This document shows, piece after piece, positions 44,762-55,938 of a stretch of 64,000 nucleotides of DNA. Numbering within the stretch: position 1 is the stretch's first letter; each line of letters begins with the position of its first letter. The translations under genes and the position numbers were made by a program. The stretch comes from Scleromitrula shiraiana (lineage: Eukaryota; Ascomycota; Leotiomycetes; Helotiales; Sclerotiniaceae), in the NCBI GenBank assembly GCA_028455995.1, contig JABELC010000002.1, positions 3,162,001-3,226,000 on the forward strand. The letters run 5' to 3'. The notes beneath the pieces are model-generated. The model searched no databases, had not been told where the DNA came from, and saw nothing but the letters and a program-made list of their open reading frames with translations.

Positions 44762-46047
44762 GTCTTTTACACTTCAAGTTGGTCTCCTGCCGCGGTCGCA
44801 GACACCCCTCAAGGTAAACTGTACCTAGGTAGTTCTAGGGCTAGATTAAAGTCCCTCGTGAAGGAATGTTGGAATGTGGCTGGGTTGTAGGATTTTGCCC
44901 AGGTAAGCTAGCTATCAATGGCCTCGAGCTCGACTAACAATCTCTTGACGCTGGGCCTTTCCTGGACCTTTGTATCAAACATGAATAGAAACATAAATCG
45001 ATCCATACCTTTCGTAGTGAGCAATGCGAATGTTCGTACTTTCTGTCTCTTGAAACTGACCGGAGTGATGGAACGGGTGCGTTGGTTGATGGGCTTCTCC
45101 AGATCATGAGGCAATCACAACGGAAACACAGAAGGTCACCTGTTTCTAACGAAATGTTGGAAATAGAAGTTCGCAGTCTTAATTAAAAATGTGTGACTAG
45201 ATTTTGAGTATTGAATTTGGATTATTTTTGAGCTATGTTCAATCAATATGATCTACTGCAGAAGTCTGTAGAGAGTCAATGAGATTGCTCCTGTCTGTGC
45301 ATGATTTTCCCCAACTTTTTAGCTTAGTGCATAGCACAAGGGCTCCCAAACGGGAAAACTCTGCGTGTGGAGGTTTAAGGATACCCTCGAGGGTATCTTG
45401 CAGTTTTGCTACTCTCATTTTTCCCTCATTTTTCTCTCGTGAGATGCTTTGGGATACCGAGCGACTAGTAGTCAGATTGGTATCCACATAACGCTGTAAC
45501 GATGTGAACTATTCAATATCGTATATGGCCCGATTTTTGGGGACGAGATGAATCATCGATATCGTATTACTCTTTGTTATTATAGCACTAAACAGAATGA
45601 CTTCGTTTGGAAGGTTCAATAGAAAAGAGTATTAATACCAATTAAATATTACGCATCTCATCTAATATATGTTTCGTTGTATGAGATTGTACTGTGTAGT
45701 GACTTGTGGGTGACCAGATGAACTATGAACGATCACAGAATTGTTCGGTTCGATGGACCTGACTATTGACACTTGGAGTTGGAGCCAATGGCCTCGAGAA
45801 TCTATCCCACTTTGCATGTTTTATTTATTTTACAAGAAGACTCTCGCTTCGGGGGAGGAAAAATGATAGTCTCCTATGCAAAGTCGTTAAAATTCTTTTT
45901 AATTTATCATATCTTACTATTGGTTAAATGGGTCTTCTCCACTGATTGATTGACTAATATTGTAAACATACATTGAAACAATATATCACTGCCAACACAT
46001 GGAAATTTGCTTACATACGCACAGACTCTTACGCAGCTTTTATTTTA
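44762..46047. other. Intergenic region downstream of the GH92 gene
   Basis: No gene supported; several short open frames without splice or family support. Confidence 0.4.
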
Positions 46048-48842
46048 TTAGCCCTCAGTCTTAGCCCAATAGCTCCCACCTGTCTTAACATTCAGATCCG
46101 CTTTTGCCATTGGTACTGCCGCCTCATCATAAATAACAGCTCTTTTCCCAAATGTTGTTGTTCCATTCACCGTTCCATTGAATCCAGTATACTCGCCCAA
46201 ACTTGGGGGTAGATCGGCCACTGCTGTTCCCCATTGGCTCTCCTTAGACCCCAAAGTCAGTACCAATTCTTTCCCATCAGTGAAGAACGAATGATCAATC
46301 CAATTCTTCGTATATGGAACACCATTCAAGGTGGCAGATTGAATGTAGATGTTCTTATAAGTTGGGTCAAAGTTGACGTTTCGAATGGTGGATGTTTTGT
46401 TTGTGAGTGGTGAAGTCACTGACACAGATTCAAAAAATGGAGGCATGATTAAATAGACATTTTGGCCAGGGTTTGGAAAAAGACCTATCATTGAAAATGC
46501 CACGAATGAACCCATTGCACCAGAGTCGTCGTTCCCAGGTAGGCCATCATTCGTAGGAGCAAAGAATCCTGGAATATAGAAATGGGAACGAAGAGCCGAG
46601 AGAGCTGGACGTCCAGCATAGTGATACTGATAGACTGTAAGGAATGCGGGTTCATTACCGATATAGGTAATAGAATTGTCATGGAGGTAATTCAGACGCT
46701 TAACAAAAGACTGTGGTCCTCCAAAGGTAGAGATCAGAGTAGCTTGATCATGAGGCACGAAGCTAGATTCAGGGATGAGTCAAATGCTTGTAGATTATGT
46801 AAGAAAGAACAGAACTTACAAAGAATATTCCCAGATACTACTCTCGAATGTCTCAGCACCTGTATTCTGTAATGAACAGACACTATTCGGGTTCGTGTCA
46901 ATGTTACTACATTTTAATGGATCTTGGAAGCCCCAAGTCTGGTTAATATATTTTGGTTGGAAAAATCCAACGAAGCCAGTGTCTGTTCCATTTCCGAGGT
47001 GCGATGTTTGTGCATCCTTGAATAGATTTTGCCAATTTTCACTTCGGTCAAGATATTTCTGGACGTCAGCATCGTGACCTCCCAAGCCCGAACCCATACT
47101 AGCAATGACAAAATCATTGTAGCTATATTCCAAAGTTCTGGATATGCTACGAGTCATAGTGCCGAATCCTTTGAAGTCAGCATCTTGGACTGGGATATAA
47201 CCTAGTGATTTCCACGAATCGAGACCTCCACGACCTTCATTTGACCAATCATAAGGTTCAACTTCAGCATCTTTGACTACAGCTTCGTATCCTAGATTCC
47301 AGTCAATTCCCTCGGTTATACCTTTGATGTAAACATCAGCGAGGATATTATCAGCGTTTGAACCACCCTGAGTAAATCCTTTGCAAAGACTCATACGACA
47401 GTCTGGCAACCAGCCCTCATGGACATCTAAATTTCTAGTTAGCTTTAATCAATTGACCTTTCGTTTAGGAAATAACCCACAAGTATCAATAAGTGATCGA
47501 ACTATTTTGGCTACAGTGCTAGGATCCAGTACTGTCAAAAATGGGGTCTGGGAACGGAATAAATCCCATATACTTTGCAAAACATGTCAGTAGCACTCTA
47601 ATAGAATAGTGGCTCATTCATAATACTGACCAATAGAAGGAATCAAAATATGGCTCATCACTTTGCCACAATGGATTCTCACCCGTGTAATCTTGTGGGT
47701 TAACCATCGTTCGATAGATTCCACTATAGAAATTTGTCAAAATAGAAGAGTTGATGCCTTTCGTTGAGACTTTGATCGGTGAGATCTTCGTTCTCCAAGC
47801 ATTCTCTGCGGTAGTCTGTACTGTCGTGAAATCAAAATCAGGAATCTCTTTCTCCGCACTGGCGCAAGCTTGAGCACTGCTAATATAGCTGACGCCTACT
47901 CGTGCTAAGATGCCATCCTCGCTAGGGGGTTGAAATCGAACAAATGCTCCACCAGGAAGAGGATAACCATTAATGGATCTAGAAATCTTTAAATCTTTAA
48001 CCTCAGTACTGGCACGACTGTTGGCAAAGATTCCATTATCTCGGAGAGGTGATCCCGAGAAGTCGGCACAGAAATAGAGAATATAATTCCCACTGCCAAA
48101 ACTTGGTAAGAAGCGACCACTTCCAGTCATTCTTCCAGTATCCGCATCGACACTAACAGTAGCATTGTCTTGGCGAGAATCACTTAGATCTGTTAAGTCC
48201 ATCAATATCAATGGACTTGAACCAGCGGTAGTGTTTGGAAATTTAAATCTGAAGAGGGAAGTGTGCTGAGCGGTTGTCATATCCACTGCAACTCCACTTG
48301 ATAAAGTAAGTCCGAAGTATCCTGGAGATGCTTTGACAGAATTCGCAATAAATGGAGTAGCTCTCGCTTTCTTAGGGTAGACACAGCCATTTACATCATC
48401 CCCTTTGCATGCTGCATATGGGAAGAGAGCAAAATTGCCGAGACTTGGTGATCCTCCGGTTCCAGAGTCATGCATGCTAGAAAACCCAGTGACTTTACTA
48501 CCGTCGGTCGTGAAACCACCTTGATTACTACCGGAGTTTGTGTCTGCAACAGCTTTCGCCATCCCTAGAATATTGTTAGTATAGAAACAGGAGAAACACG
48601 CAGATCACTTTACCATAGGGAAGTGTTGCACCAGGAAAGACATTTCCTATGAAGATAGTTAACACCATTAGAAGGAAAAGAAGTAGAAACTCAAGACTCT
48701 AACCTCCATTATTACTTCCAATCAATTGATTAACATAATCAAGAACATCATAGGTCGAAGAATTTGTTACATGTTGAGCAACAACTACATTCAAAACCAC
48801 AAGGATAAGCAGGTAAAGACTGTTGTAAAAACTGGTAGCCAT
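46048..48842 (-). CDS. Secreted GH92 alpha-mannosidase
   Basis: Calcium-dependent exo-alpha-mannosidase (family members cut alpha-1,2 or other mannosidic links from glycans), acting extracellularly. Six reverse-strand exons: 48842-48704, 48646-48614, 48564-47631, 47572-47481, 47426-46820 and 46762-46048, summing to exactly 840 codons (839 residues plus stop). Residues 1-22 are a signal peptide (LYLLILVVLNVVVA). Family motifs: GNVFPGATLPYGM near the start, GFSSMHDSGTGG, FYSGIYRTMVNPQDY, DSFYCIWDLFRSQTPF (created only by correct splicing of a GTCAGT donor), VHEGWLPDCRMSLCKGFTQGGSNAD, YSYNDFVIA, and GLPGNDDSGAMGSFVAFSMIGLFPNPG, the last carrying the GH92 hallmark NDD. N-glycosylation sequons are frequent. 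The gene is intact and on its own; possible carbon-repressor motifs lie upstream. Confidence 0.95.
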
Positions 48843-49850
48843 GACAAGCAAAATTAGAAGGCAGTGATTCAACAAGTGGCATAAAGCGCTTGCTATGAGA
48901 AATAAACAGGAGAAGATCTTGAGTTTATAAGGTATATTCCCCCAGATTCAAACTCAAGATTGTATATGGGAAATTGCGACTGTGCCTAGACCCCTCCCAA
49001 ATCATAACCAAATGAGGAACTTCGCAATAAACCCAGTCAAACGTTTCAGTAGCATTTTTGCCCGGGAGTTAAAGTTGTATTTCCCCTCAGTGAATAATAA
49101 ATCTCCAAGTTTTTGATTTAATGTTAGACCGTTAGAATATCATATGTACTATGCAGGGGAGAATCTTGTGATAGGCGGGGTAACCCCCTCTATGCAACCC
49201 ACCTTGATCATATACCGGGTATTTCGGGCGGCAAACACATGTTAAAGATAGAAAGATTGTCGATACTTGCTATTTGAGAGTATCTGGTGACATTCCGATA
49301 CCTTTTTCATTATCTCCTGACATGTATCTCAAAAGTCTTTTGGTGGTCTATTTGAATTGACTGGCTCCAGAAACGAGTGCTCATTTCCTTATCAGTTCAA
49401 ATGCTGTAGCATTTATCGATTGTAGTTTAGTTATGATTGCAATTTGCTGATCGGGATGTTCGATTTAAGGTGCCTGCAAAGTTGCACATATTTCTTAGGT
49501 AACCATGTAACCCAGATTTGATATGTGCATAGAACGAAAAACCGCCGAGTAGTCACATGGATTGACATCCATGATAGATATCTTGGGTGCTTGATACTGA
49601 TTTCTCCGTTACTTTGGATCTTGTGCTATCAACCGAGGGATGGAACACGCAGGTAAATGCGCCCTTCGGAAATACTGTCTCCTATTAACTACTGAATGCT
49701 ATACGCCATCTACAATGCATTCGTTCCTGATAGAACCCCGCCCATTTTAGCCTTAAAAGTATTTACCCTATCCCACCCGCCAGGCACGCTCAATAAATAA
49801 CTCCACCAATGCAATGTAGCAGGCATACAGCCGATACTCTCTTTTTAATA
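48843..49850. other. Intergenic region between the GH92 gene and the APC subunit gene
   Basis: No gene. It forms the promoter of the GH92 gene on one side and the 3' flank of the APC gene on the other. Confidence 0.5.
49175..49188 (-). promoter_or_regulatory. Possible CreA-type sites upstream of GH92
   Basis: GCGGGG followed closely by CCCCC, about 330 bp upstream of the ATG. GCGGGG matches the SYGGRG consensus for fungal carbon-catabolite repressors. The match is short and could be chance. Confidence 0.3.
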
Positions 49851-51857
49851 TCAATCTCCATCGCTAACCTCCATCAAACTATTAACCTCACTTATCCTCA
49901 CCCTACTCTTGCCCTTCCCTTTGCCCTTAGCATTCCCCCTACTCCTTGGCCCCAATATCTCACTCTTTCTCAACGTCAATTCCCTCTCAATTTCCTCCTC
50001 GTCCTCATCAAAAACCTCTGAGCCGTTAACCCCAAAACCTGCAGTTTCCTCCAATGCCTTACTGAGCAATTCGGTTGCAATTGCATCCTGGGGGGAAATA
50101 GCCAAAGCTTCGTGAAATACCAGAACAGCATCATATGGACGTTTTTGTTCCATCAAAACAAGCCCTTTTGCGCAGAAAATCGCTGGATCCTTCCCACCTT
50201 GTCGAAGTACTTCATCAAATTCATTTAAAGCATCATCATATTTATGAAGACGTCGATATGCATGACCTAGATTTGCACGAGTGGGAATCCAGGCCTGAGA
50301 ATCACTGTCGATCTCATCGGCAATTTCGAGGGCTTTTCTGAGGACAGTTACGGCATCTTCGAGACGATCTTGGTGGTAGAATACCACTCCCATTTCATTG
50401 AGAAGTAAAGGGTCGGTTTTACATAATTCGTGTGCGGTCTTGAGAAATTCTTCGGCTAGTGTCATGTTGTTGAGCATGTGATTTTGCATGCCTAGGAAAA
50501 GTTGAGGTAAGTGCGTGCCCATAAATAATCGTGCGGCAGTAGAGTACGCTGATATTGCTTGGTCATGTTCTCCCTCTGCAGCGAATGTATGCGCAAACCC
50601 AATCCAGGCGGGGCCAAAATGAGGATCCATCATACTCGCTTTACTGAAGTAACGCCGAGCTTCAGCAACCTTATTTATTGCTAGATAGTATATCCCTACA
50701 GCAAGCCAGGTACACGGCTCTTCTGGATGATTGTCTGCTAGGTCATGCGATACCTATGCAAATAATGATATTAGCATCTCGGTGGAAGTTTCACGTTTCA
50801 AGTTTCTGTTAATCTCAATGGGCAATCGATGGACCTCATCCAACTTACTAAGAAGAGAGCGTTCTTTAGCTGAAGCTCGTAAAGACAGGCCAAATGTAGT
50901 GGATATATACTGAAATTATATTTGTCCTCTGAAAGAATCGAATTTGTGATGGTAAGAGCATCTTTGAATTTGCATTGTGTAAATAATAAATCTGCCTTTG
51001 ATAGTAGAAGATCAGCATTCGTGGCAAGGTTATAATGTGTCGATAATGTTTCCGTCGCGGTCGTAAATGCAGTCGGATTTTTGTATTTGGAAAGTCGGGT
51101 TGTGTAGAGCATTTTTGTGAATTCAGCTGCTTCCTGTGATGAAGAAGTATCATCTGCAATGGAAATAGAATCAAAGTTAAGAGACTCTAAGAATTTCCAT
51201 TCGTCCTCCGGTGACATTAGGCAATTCTTCATAAGTTGCTCAAAGGCCTCGAAGCATTGCACATCTATCCTCACAGCATCCATATAACACTCCTTTGCCC
51301 TGTCAAAAGCGTTTTGTTTGGCATAGCAAAGCCCTCTCAAGAAACACATTGCTGCTTCAAAACGTATATTTGCGGCTTCGTCCTGGGAAGTATCTTCCCT
51401 CCGATCTCTATCATGTCTGTCTTGCCGACTGCCCTGTGCCGTTGACCCATTCCGAGTATGTACCCTCGTATGTTGTAGTTTCCTTCTCGTATTCCCCGAT
51501 ATAAGGTGTGTAGGATTTTTGTCTCCCAAAAGGTTTAAAGCCTCCTCAAATCTCGACTGTTTGATCAAACAATGTCCTGCAAGATACCGACAAGAAGGAT
51601 TTCGAGCTATTAAGTCTTGGTTGGAAAGGAAACTCTGAGCTCTAGTATAATTCCCCGTCGAGAAATGAACTTGCGCAAGCCAAAATGCGTCCTTATCATT
51701 TTCTATACAAGAGTCAGGATTGCAGTTTCGAGGCAAAGCAATTAATGGGGAGGACTATACTTGTTAGAGCGAGCAGTTTATCTCCAATGAATATGGCCGC
51801 GTCGTATTGGTGTTTGTTCAAGGCATCTTGCCGCCAATCCCTCAAGAATTTCTCCAT
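49851..51857 (-). CDS. Anaphase-promoting complex subunit Cut9/Cdc16 (APC6), TPR protein
   Basis: Scaffold subunit of the APC/C ubiquitin ligase that drives mitotic exit, nuclear. Reverse-strand exons 51857-51761, 51702-50849 and 50753-49851 sum to 618 codons (617 residues). The start MEKFLRDWRQDALNKHQYDAAIFIGDKLLAL matches the N-terminal helix pair of the family, and the first intron (60 nt) falls right after it, continuing NDKDAFWLAQVHFSTGNY. Tetratricopeptide repeats run through most of the protein, for example CRYLAGHCLIKQSRFEEAL, TWLAVGIYYLAINKVAEARRYF, AWIGFAHTFAAEGEHDQAI and ANLGHAYRRLHKYDDAL. The tail is acidic then Lys/Gly-rich. The second intron joins LYELQLKNALFL to VSHDLADNQPEE. 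Divergent from the YJU2 gene. Confidence 0.93.
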
Positions 51858-52448
51858 GTTTAATGTCGTAAAAGGTATTTCATATACGACCTCCAGAATC
51901 TCATAAGAAACCGGGTCGATAGCTTGGTAATTGGGTAGGTAGGTAGGAATTTGTTGTTTTCACAAAATGGAAGTCGCTTTCTGCGCGTTGGGGACAAGGC
52001 TGAGATGAGGATTGTGAGCCTTGATAATCTCAAAAATCTCCCGAAATAAAGGAGGTAGATATTCACTATGAAGATATTATGATGCCTAGTTAAGGAACTG
52101 GAATAGAGTTTTTGTCTTATGTTAATACAATTTTAAGAATCTGAGGATGTAATAACAGTTTTGTTTGCTACATAGGTTTTTAACAAGGCTATCAAAAATT
52201 GTTTTGTTTATTTGTATCTCGCCTCACTCATTGAGCGATAAGAATTTGCATAATATTCATATTTTGTGCATAACTAGTGGCGATCTTATTATCTCGCCGC
52301 CTTGCCCACCCCAATCTACAACCATGACCTCCAGACAACTAAAACCAATACCAATTCTTATACCAGAAATTCTCGACTTTCTAGATCACATTTCACATAT
52401 TCTCAGCTATTTCTCTTACTGCAAACTAATATATCAACTTGATCCAAG
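51858..52448. promoter_or_regulatory. Divergent promoter region of Cut9 and YJU2 genes
   Basis: A 590-bp region between the two start codons with no supported gene. The YJU2 side has a C/T-rich leader (GCCGCCTTGCCCACCCC near 52298). No specific element recognised. Confidence 0.4.
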
Positions 52449-53258
52449 ATGTCTGAGCGAAAAGTTCTCTCCAAATATTATCCACCAGACTTCGACCCAT
52501 CGAAGATCGTTAAGTCGCGCGCCCCAAAACAGACTGGCCCAAAAGTACAGACTGTTCGTTTGATGGCACCTTTTCCGATGAAATGTACTGCTTGTGGAGA
52601 ATATATCTATAAAGGTCGAAAGTTCAACGCGCGCAAAGAAACTACCGAGGAGAAATACTTAACGATTCCTATATATCGATTCTATATCAAATGCACCAGA
52701 TGCTCTGGCGAAATTACCTTCAAAACAGACCCAAAGAATATGGACTACCAATGTGAGCGAGGAGCGAAAAGAAATACCGAACCATGGCGTATGAATGGAG
52801 GTGGTGTTCAAGAGAGTGACGAGGAAAGGCTGGATCGTCTAGAAAGAGAAGAACAAGAACGAGATGCGATGCAGGAATTAGAAGATAAAACTGCAGAGGC
52901 AAAAACAGAAATGGCTGTGGCCGATGCGTTGGATGAAATTCGAACCAGGAATGCAAGGAATGAACGTGTTGGACAAGATGGAACTGAGGTTACTGTTGCT
53001 AGAGAGAATATTGATCTAGAGAGAGAAAGACAGGAAAGAGAAGATGAAGAGGCTGCCCGAAGAGCATTTATGAGGAGACAAGAAGCTATGGAAGAGATTA
53101 TAGAGGACGATGAATACGATGCCGGTGTGGGACCTGCTCCTATTTCCAAGGAAGAGGCGGCATTGGCCATGCCACCCCCTAGCTTTAAACGAGTTGTGAA
53201 AAAGAAGAAGGATCATGCTGCAGCGCTCGGTATTAAGAAGAAGCCATCGTTGGTTTGA
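52449..53258 (+). CDS. YJU2: Splicing factor YJU2 (CWC16/CCDC94 family)
   Basis: Spliceosomal step-one factor that joins with the Prp19 complex and promotes branching, nuclear. A single exon of 269 residues. It starts MSERKVLSKYYPPDFDPSKI, the near-invariant N-terminus that reaches the active site in family members. A zinc-binding module follows, with Cys46/Cys49 (KCTACGEYIYKGRKFNARKE) and Cys82/Cys85 (YIKCTRCSGEITFKTD), then NMDYQCERGAKRNTEPW. The C-terminal half is a Glu/Arg-rich coiled coil (EERLDRLEREEQERDAMQEL), ending in a Lys-rich tail (VVKKKKDHAAALGIKKK), a likely nuclear localisation signal. Length and order fit the family, and the gene is intronless. Confidence 0.96.
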   Translation: MSERKVLSKYYPPDFDPSKIVKSRAPKQTGPKVQTVRLMAPFPMKCTACGEYIYKGRKFNARKETTEEKYLTIPIYRFYIKCTRCSGEITFKTDPKNMDYQCERGAKRNTEPWRMNGGGVQESDEERLDRLEREEQERDAMQELEDKTAEAKTEMAVADALDEIRTRNARNERVGQDGTEVTVARENIDLERERQEREDEEAARRAFMRRQEAMEEIIEDDEYDAGVGPAPISKEEAALAMPPPSFKRVVKKKKDHAAALGIKKKPSLV

Positions 53259-54278
53259 CGAGCTCTTCATTTGAATCAAATTCTCGTCGGAACGTTGGCT
53301 GGAATATACGCCGCCGATGCTTTTCCTCTGCCCTAAGGGGTAATTAAAGGATATCCATACTACACGTCGAATTTAGCTAGTATAAGGCTGACCATACTAA
53401 TATAGATATGATTTAAAGGAAGCTCCCGCAAGCTATTATTCTCGAAGAAGATACCAATCAAGTGCATGGATTAGATCAATCTACTGTAGTGAACCTTGAT
53501 TATCATCATTGATACGTTGCATTTCCGCTCTTTCTGCATGTCAAGTTTAGATTTTGTGTATTTTCCACATTTGAGCGATATTTATTTTCATTAGAAGTAA
53601 GTTTGAAAAACGTCATACCGTATATTACATTCCCCATCCAAAATTGAATTAATCCTATTTCATGTACTGTTTGTATGCAATGATGATTATTAATGCCATC
53701 CAATCCAAAGTCGAATCTACAGTGGACCAATGGCAAACAGTTCGCGAATGTAGCATGCTATAAAAATTCCCCTCTGCATAGAGTGGGTTACATTTTATTA
53801 GTCTGTCAGATCCTCTATCAGATTTTGCTCAGTGTACACAAAATAAACGAATCGCTTTAAAACGCTTCAAACTTGAACGTGTTTTTTTATCTTTAAATCG
53901 ATTTTAATAACTCTATTGATTTTAAATCATAAAGTTTGATAAAAGAATTTAATACTAGTAAACTTGAATTATAAAAATAAAATTTATAAAAATTTTAATT
54001 TATATAAATACATACTCGGATTTTGTTAAAAAAATCTATGTTCAACTTGAAGTTACTACTACTAGTATATAATAGTAAAATACTGGACTCGGAGGTCCAT
54101 CCGACCTATCGACTTCCAAATATGTCCGAGGTCCGAGTCGATTCATATTTTATTATCTGTCAATGTCGACATTAGAGTGTTTTTGCAAAAAAATACACTA
54201 GCAGATACTAGTAGAAGTATGAATACTCTTAAAAGAATTAAGCTTATAAAACTAGTAACTTACTTAAATTTAGATTGA

Positions 54279-54977
54279 GGCCTCGTTCAGATCACTTTTT
54301 TTTCCTATTTAGAGCTATAAATATTATCTAAATAGGCATTTACTAAACGCGATTTTACTCTAAATAAAAATGTTATTAAAATAAGTAGTTTATCGAATGC
54401 GATAATTATCTATATAAAAACTATATTTGTAAGTTTACAAATATTAAAAATTTATATAATAGCCTTGTTAAATCTTTATAACAGTTTTAACTAGCTTTTG
54501 GTAAAATAATGTATTTTAAGCTTTGTTTGGATCATTTTTTTAATTTGTTGCTAAAATGAGTTTAAAGTAAAATATTTTGGTTAAAGTGAATAGTTTTTTC
54601 AAAAAGGTTGTAGCTCTATAAGATATTGAAATACATTATTTTATCAAAAGCTAGTCAAAACTGCTATAGAGATTTGGCAAGGCTATTATATAAATTTTTA
54701 ATATTTATAGATTTATAAATGTAAGTTTTATATAGATAATTATTATATTTAATAAATAACTTATTTTAATAATATTTTTATTTAAAATAATATCGCGTTC
54801 AATAAATGTCTATTTAAATAACATTTGTAGCTCTAAATAAGAAAAAAAAGTAATCTAAACGAAGCCTTAACATCTTATAGAGCTACAACCTTTTTGAAAA
54901 AACTATCCACTTTTATCAAAATATTTTACTTTAAACTCATTTTGGCAACAAATTCAAAAAGTGATCTGAACGGGGCC
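54279..54977. mobile_element. PIF/Harbinger-like MITE, outer copy (348 bp net), interrupted
   Basis: The ends are GGCCTCGTTCAGATCAC at 54279 and GTGATCTGAACGGGGCC ending at 54977, flanked by TGA on both sides. Removing the inner insertion (54519-54866) and its duplicated TTA leaves 348 bp. TIRs starting GGCCTCGTTCAG and 3-bp target duplications resemble Tourist/PIF-Harbinger elements. It sits inside the TA-flanked element and so inserted later than that one. Confidence 0.85.
54519..54866. mobile_element. PIF/Harbinger-like MITE, inner copy (348 bp), inverted inside the outer copy
   Basis: Exactly 348 bp, the reverse complement of the outer copy apart from transition-type changes: its ends read AGCTTTGTTTGGATCAT and GTAATCTAAACGAAGCC, RIP-like versions of the outer TIR. 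It is flanked by the 3-bp duplication TTA (54516-54518 and 54867-54869), the classic PIF/Harbinger target. The empty site in the outer copy (TATTTTAACATC) corresponds to TATTTCAATATC in the inner copy read in reverse, which confirms the insertion point. Confidence 0.85.
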
Positions 54978-55938
54978 TGAGTCTAAATCAACTTGAAAAA
55001 GCTAAAAACATTGAATTAAACCTAATTCATTTATATATACCAGTAATACTAGTGACTTTCAGTTTATAAACGTTTATAAAAGATTAACTTCAAGTTAAAT
55101 CAACTTACTAGTTAATATTAATTAAAATATTACTAGTAGTACTTTACTATATTTAAATCTACTAGTTATACTAGTATAAATTTATATAAAAATCATTATC
55201 ATATATGATACTAGTATTAATAAATATTAATATAAACACTATCATGATAATGATAATGATTCAAGTTCTATTAATATTATTTAATATTCAAAGCTCAGGC
55301 TGAAAAAGAAATATAAAGCTGCTTTTCTAGCTTAGCCTCTATACTCTTTTGAAAAGGAGAATATCCACTATATTGTCTCTATTTTTTTGCAAAAACACTC
55401 TATTGACCACTCACAACCTTAACAGTAGTCGTAAAAATAGTCCGGCATCATGATCCCTTTGCCGGGAGACTTTGACTAAGTACCATTATATTCTAAAAAG
55501 CTTGACCAGCGCCACAGCCGTAATCTGACCCTCATCTCAACCTATTTCGTATCACTAAACACTAACTTCTGACTTATCCGCTGATCGGGTCGGAAAAAGA
55601 TATGTCAATGAAGTTGAGCTTCCATGTAGTTCTGGATAGTAATGTTGTTTCTATTGATTGTGATCGCCATGGTGGTTTTGGTGCTCCAGTCTTCACAGTA
55701 ATTCACTTTTTCGGCGGAATTTGAGGATCCGCAACTTCGTAGGTTTTTAGATATATAACTCCATGATCTTGTCATTCTCTCGGATTTCTTTCAATCATTC
55801 AATCATCAATATCATCTCAAACAATTTCTCAGCAATATCTCAGCAGTTCCTATTTGTGCAAATATCAATTAGCTTTTCGTAATAACTTCATACAATTTTA
55901 TACCATTATATAATCTTATACTATAACATAACTCAAAT

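Larger units (their letters stand above)
54173..55402. mobile_element. TA-flanked MITE (Tc1/mariner type), large copy interrupted by nested elements
   Basis: Terminal inverted repeats GAGTGTTTTTGCAAAAAAAT (from 54175) and its reverse complement (ending 55400) are bordered by TA on both sides. They match the TIRs of the 44.6 kb copy, and the right-end 75 bp is homologous to that copy. Total length is 1,226 bp, of which 699 bp is a nested PIF-like insertion at 54279-54977 plus its duplicated target. No transposase frame survives. ACTAGT-rich AT sequence fills the rest. Confidence 0.82.
53259..55938. other. Intergenic region holding stacked transposon relics
   Basis: No gene supported. From about 53880 the sequence becomes AT-rich with ACTAGT words; 54173-55402 holds a TA-flanked element that contains nested MITEs (separate entries). 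The last 350 bases are the leader of the NRPS-like gene. Confidence 0.7.
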
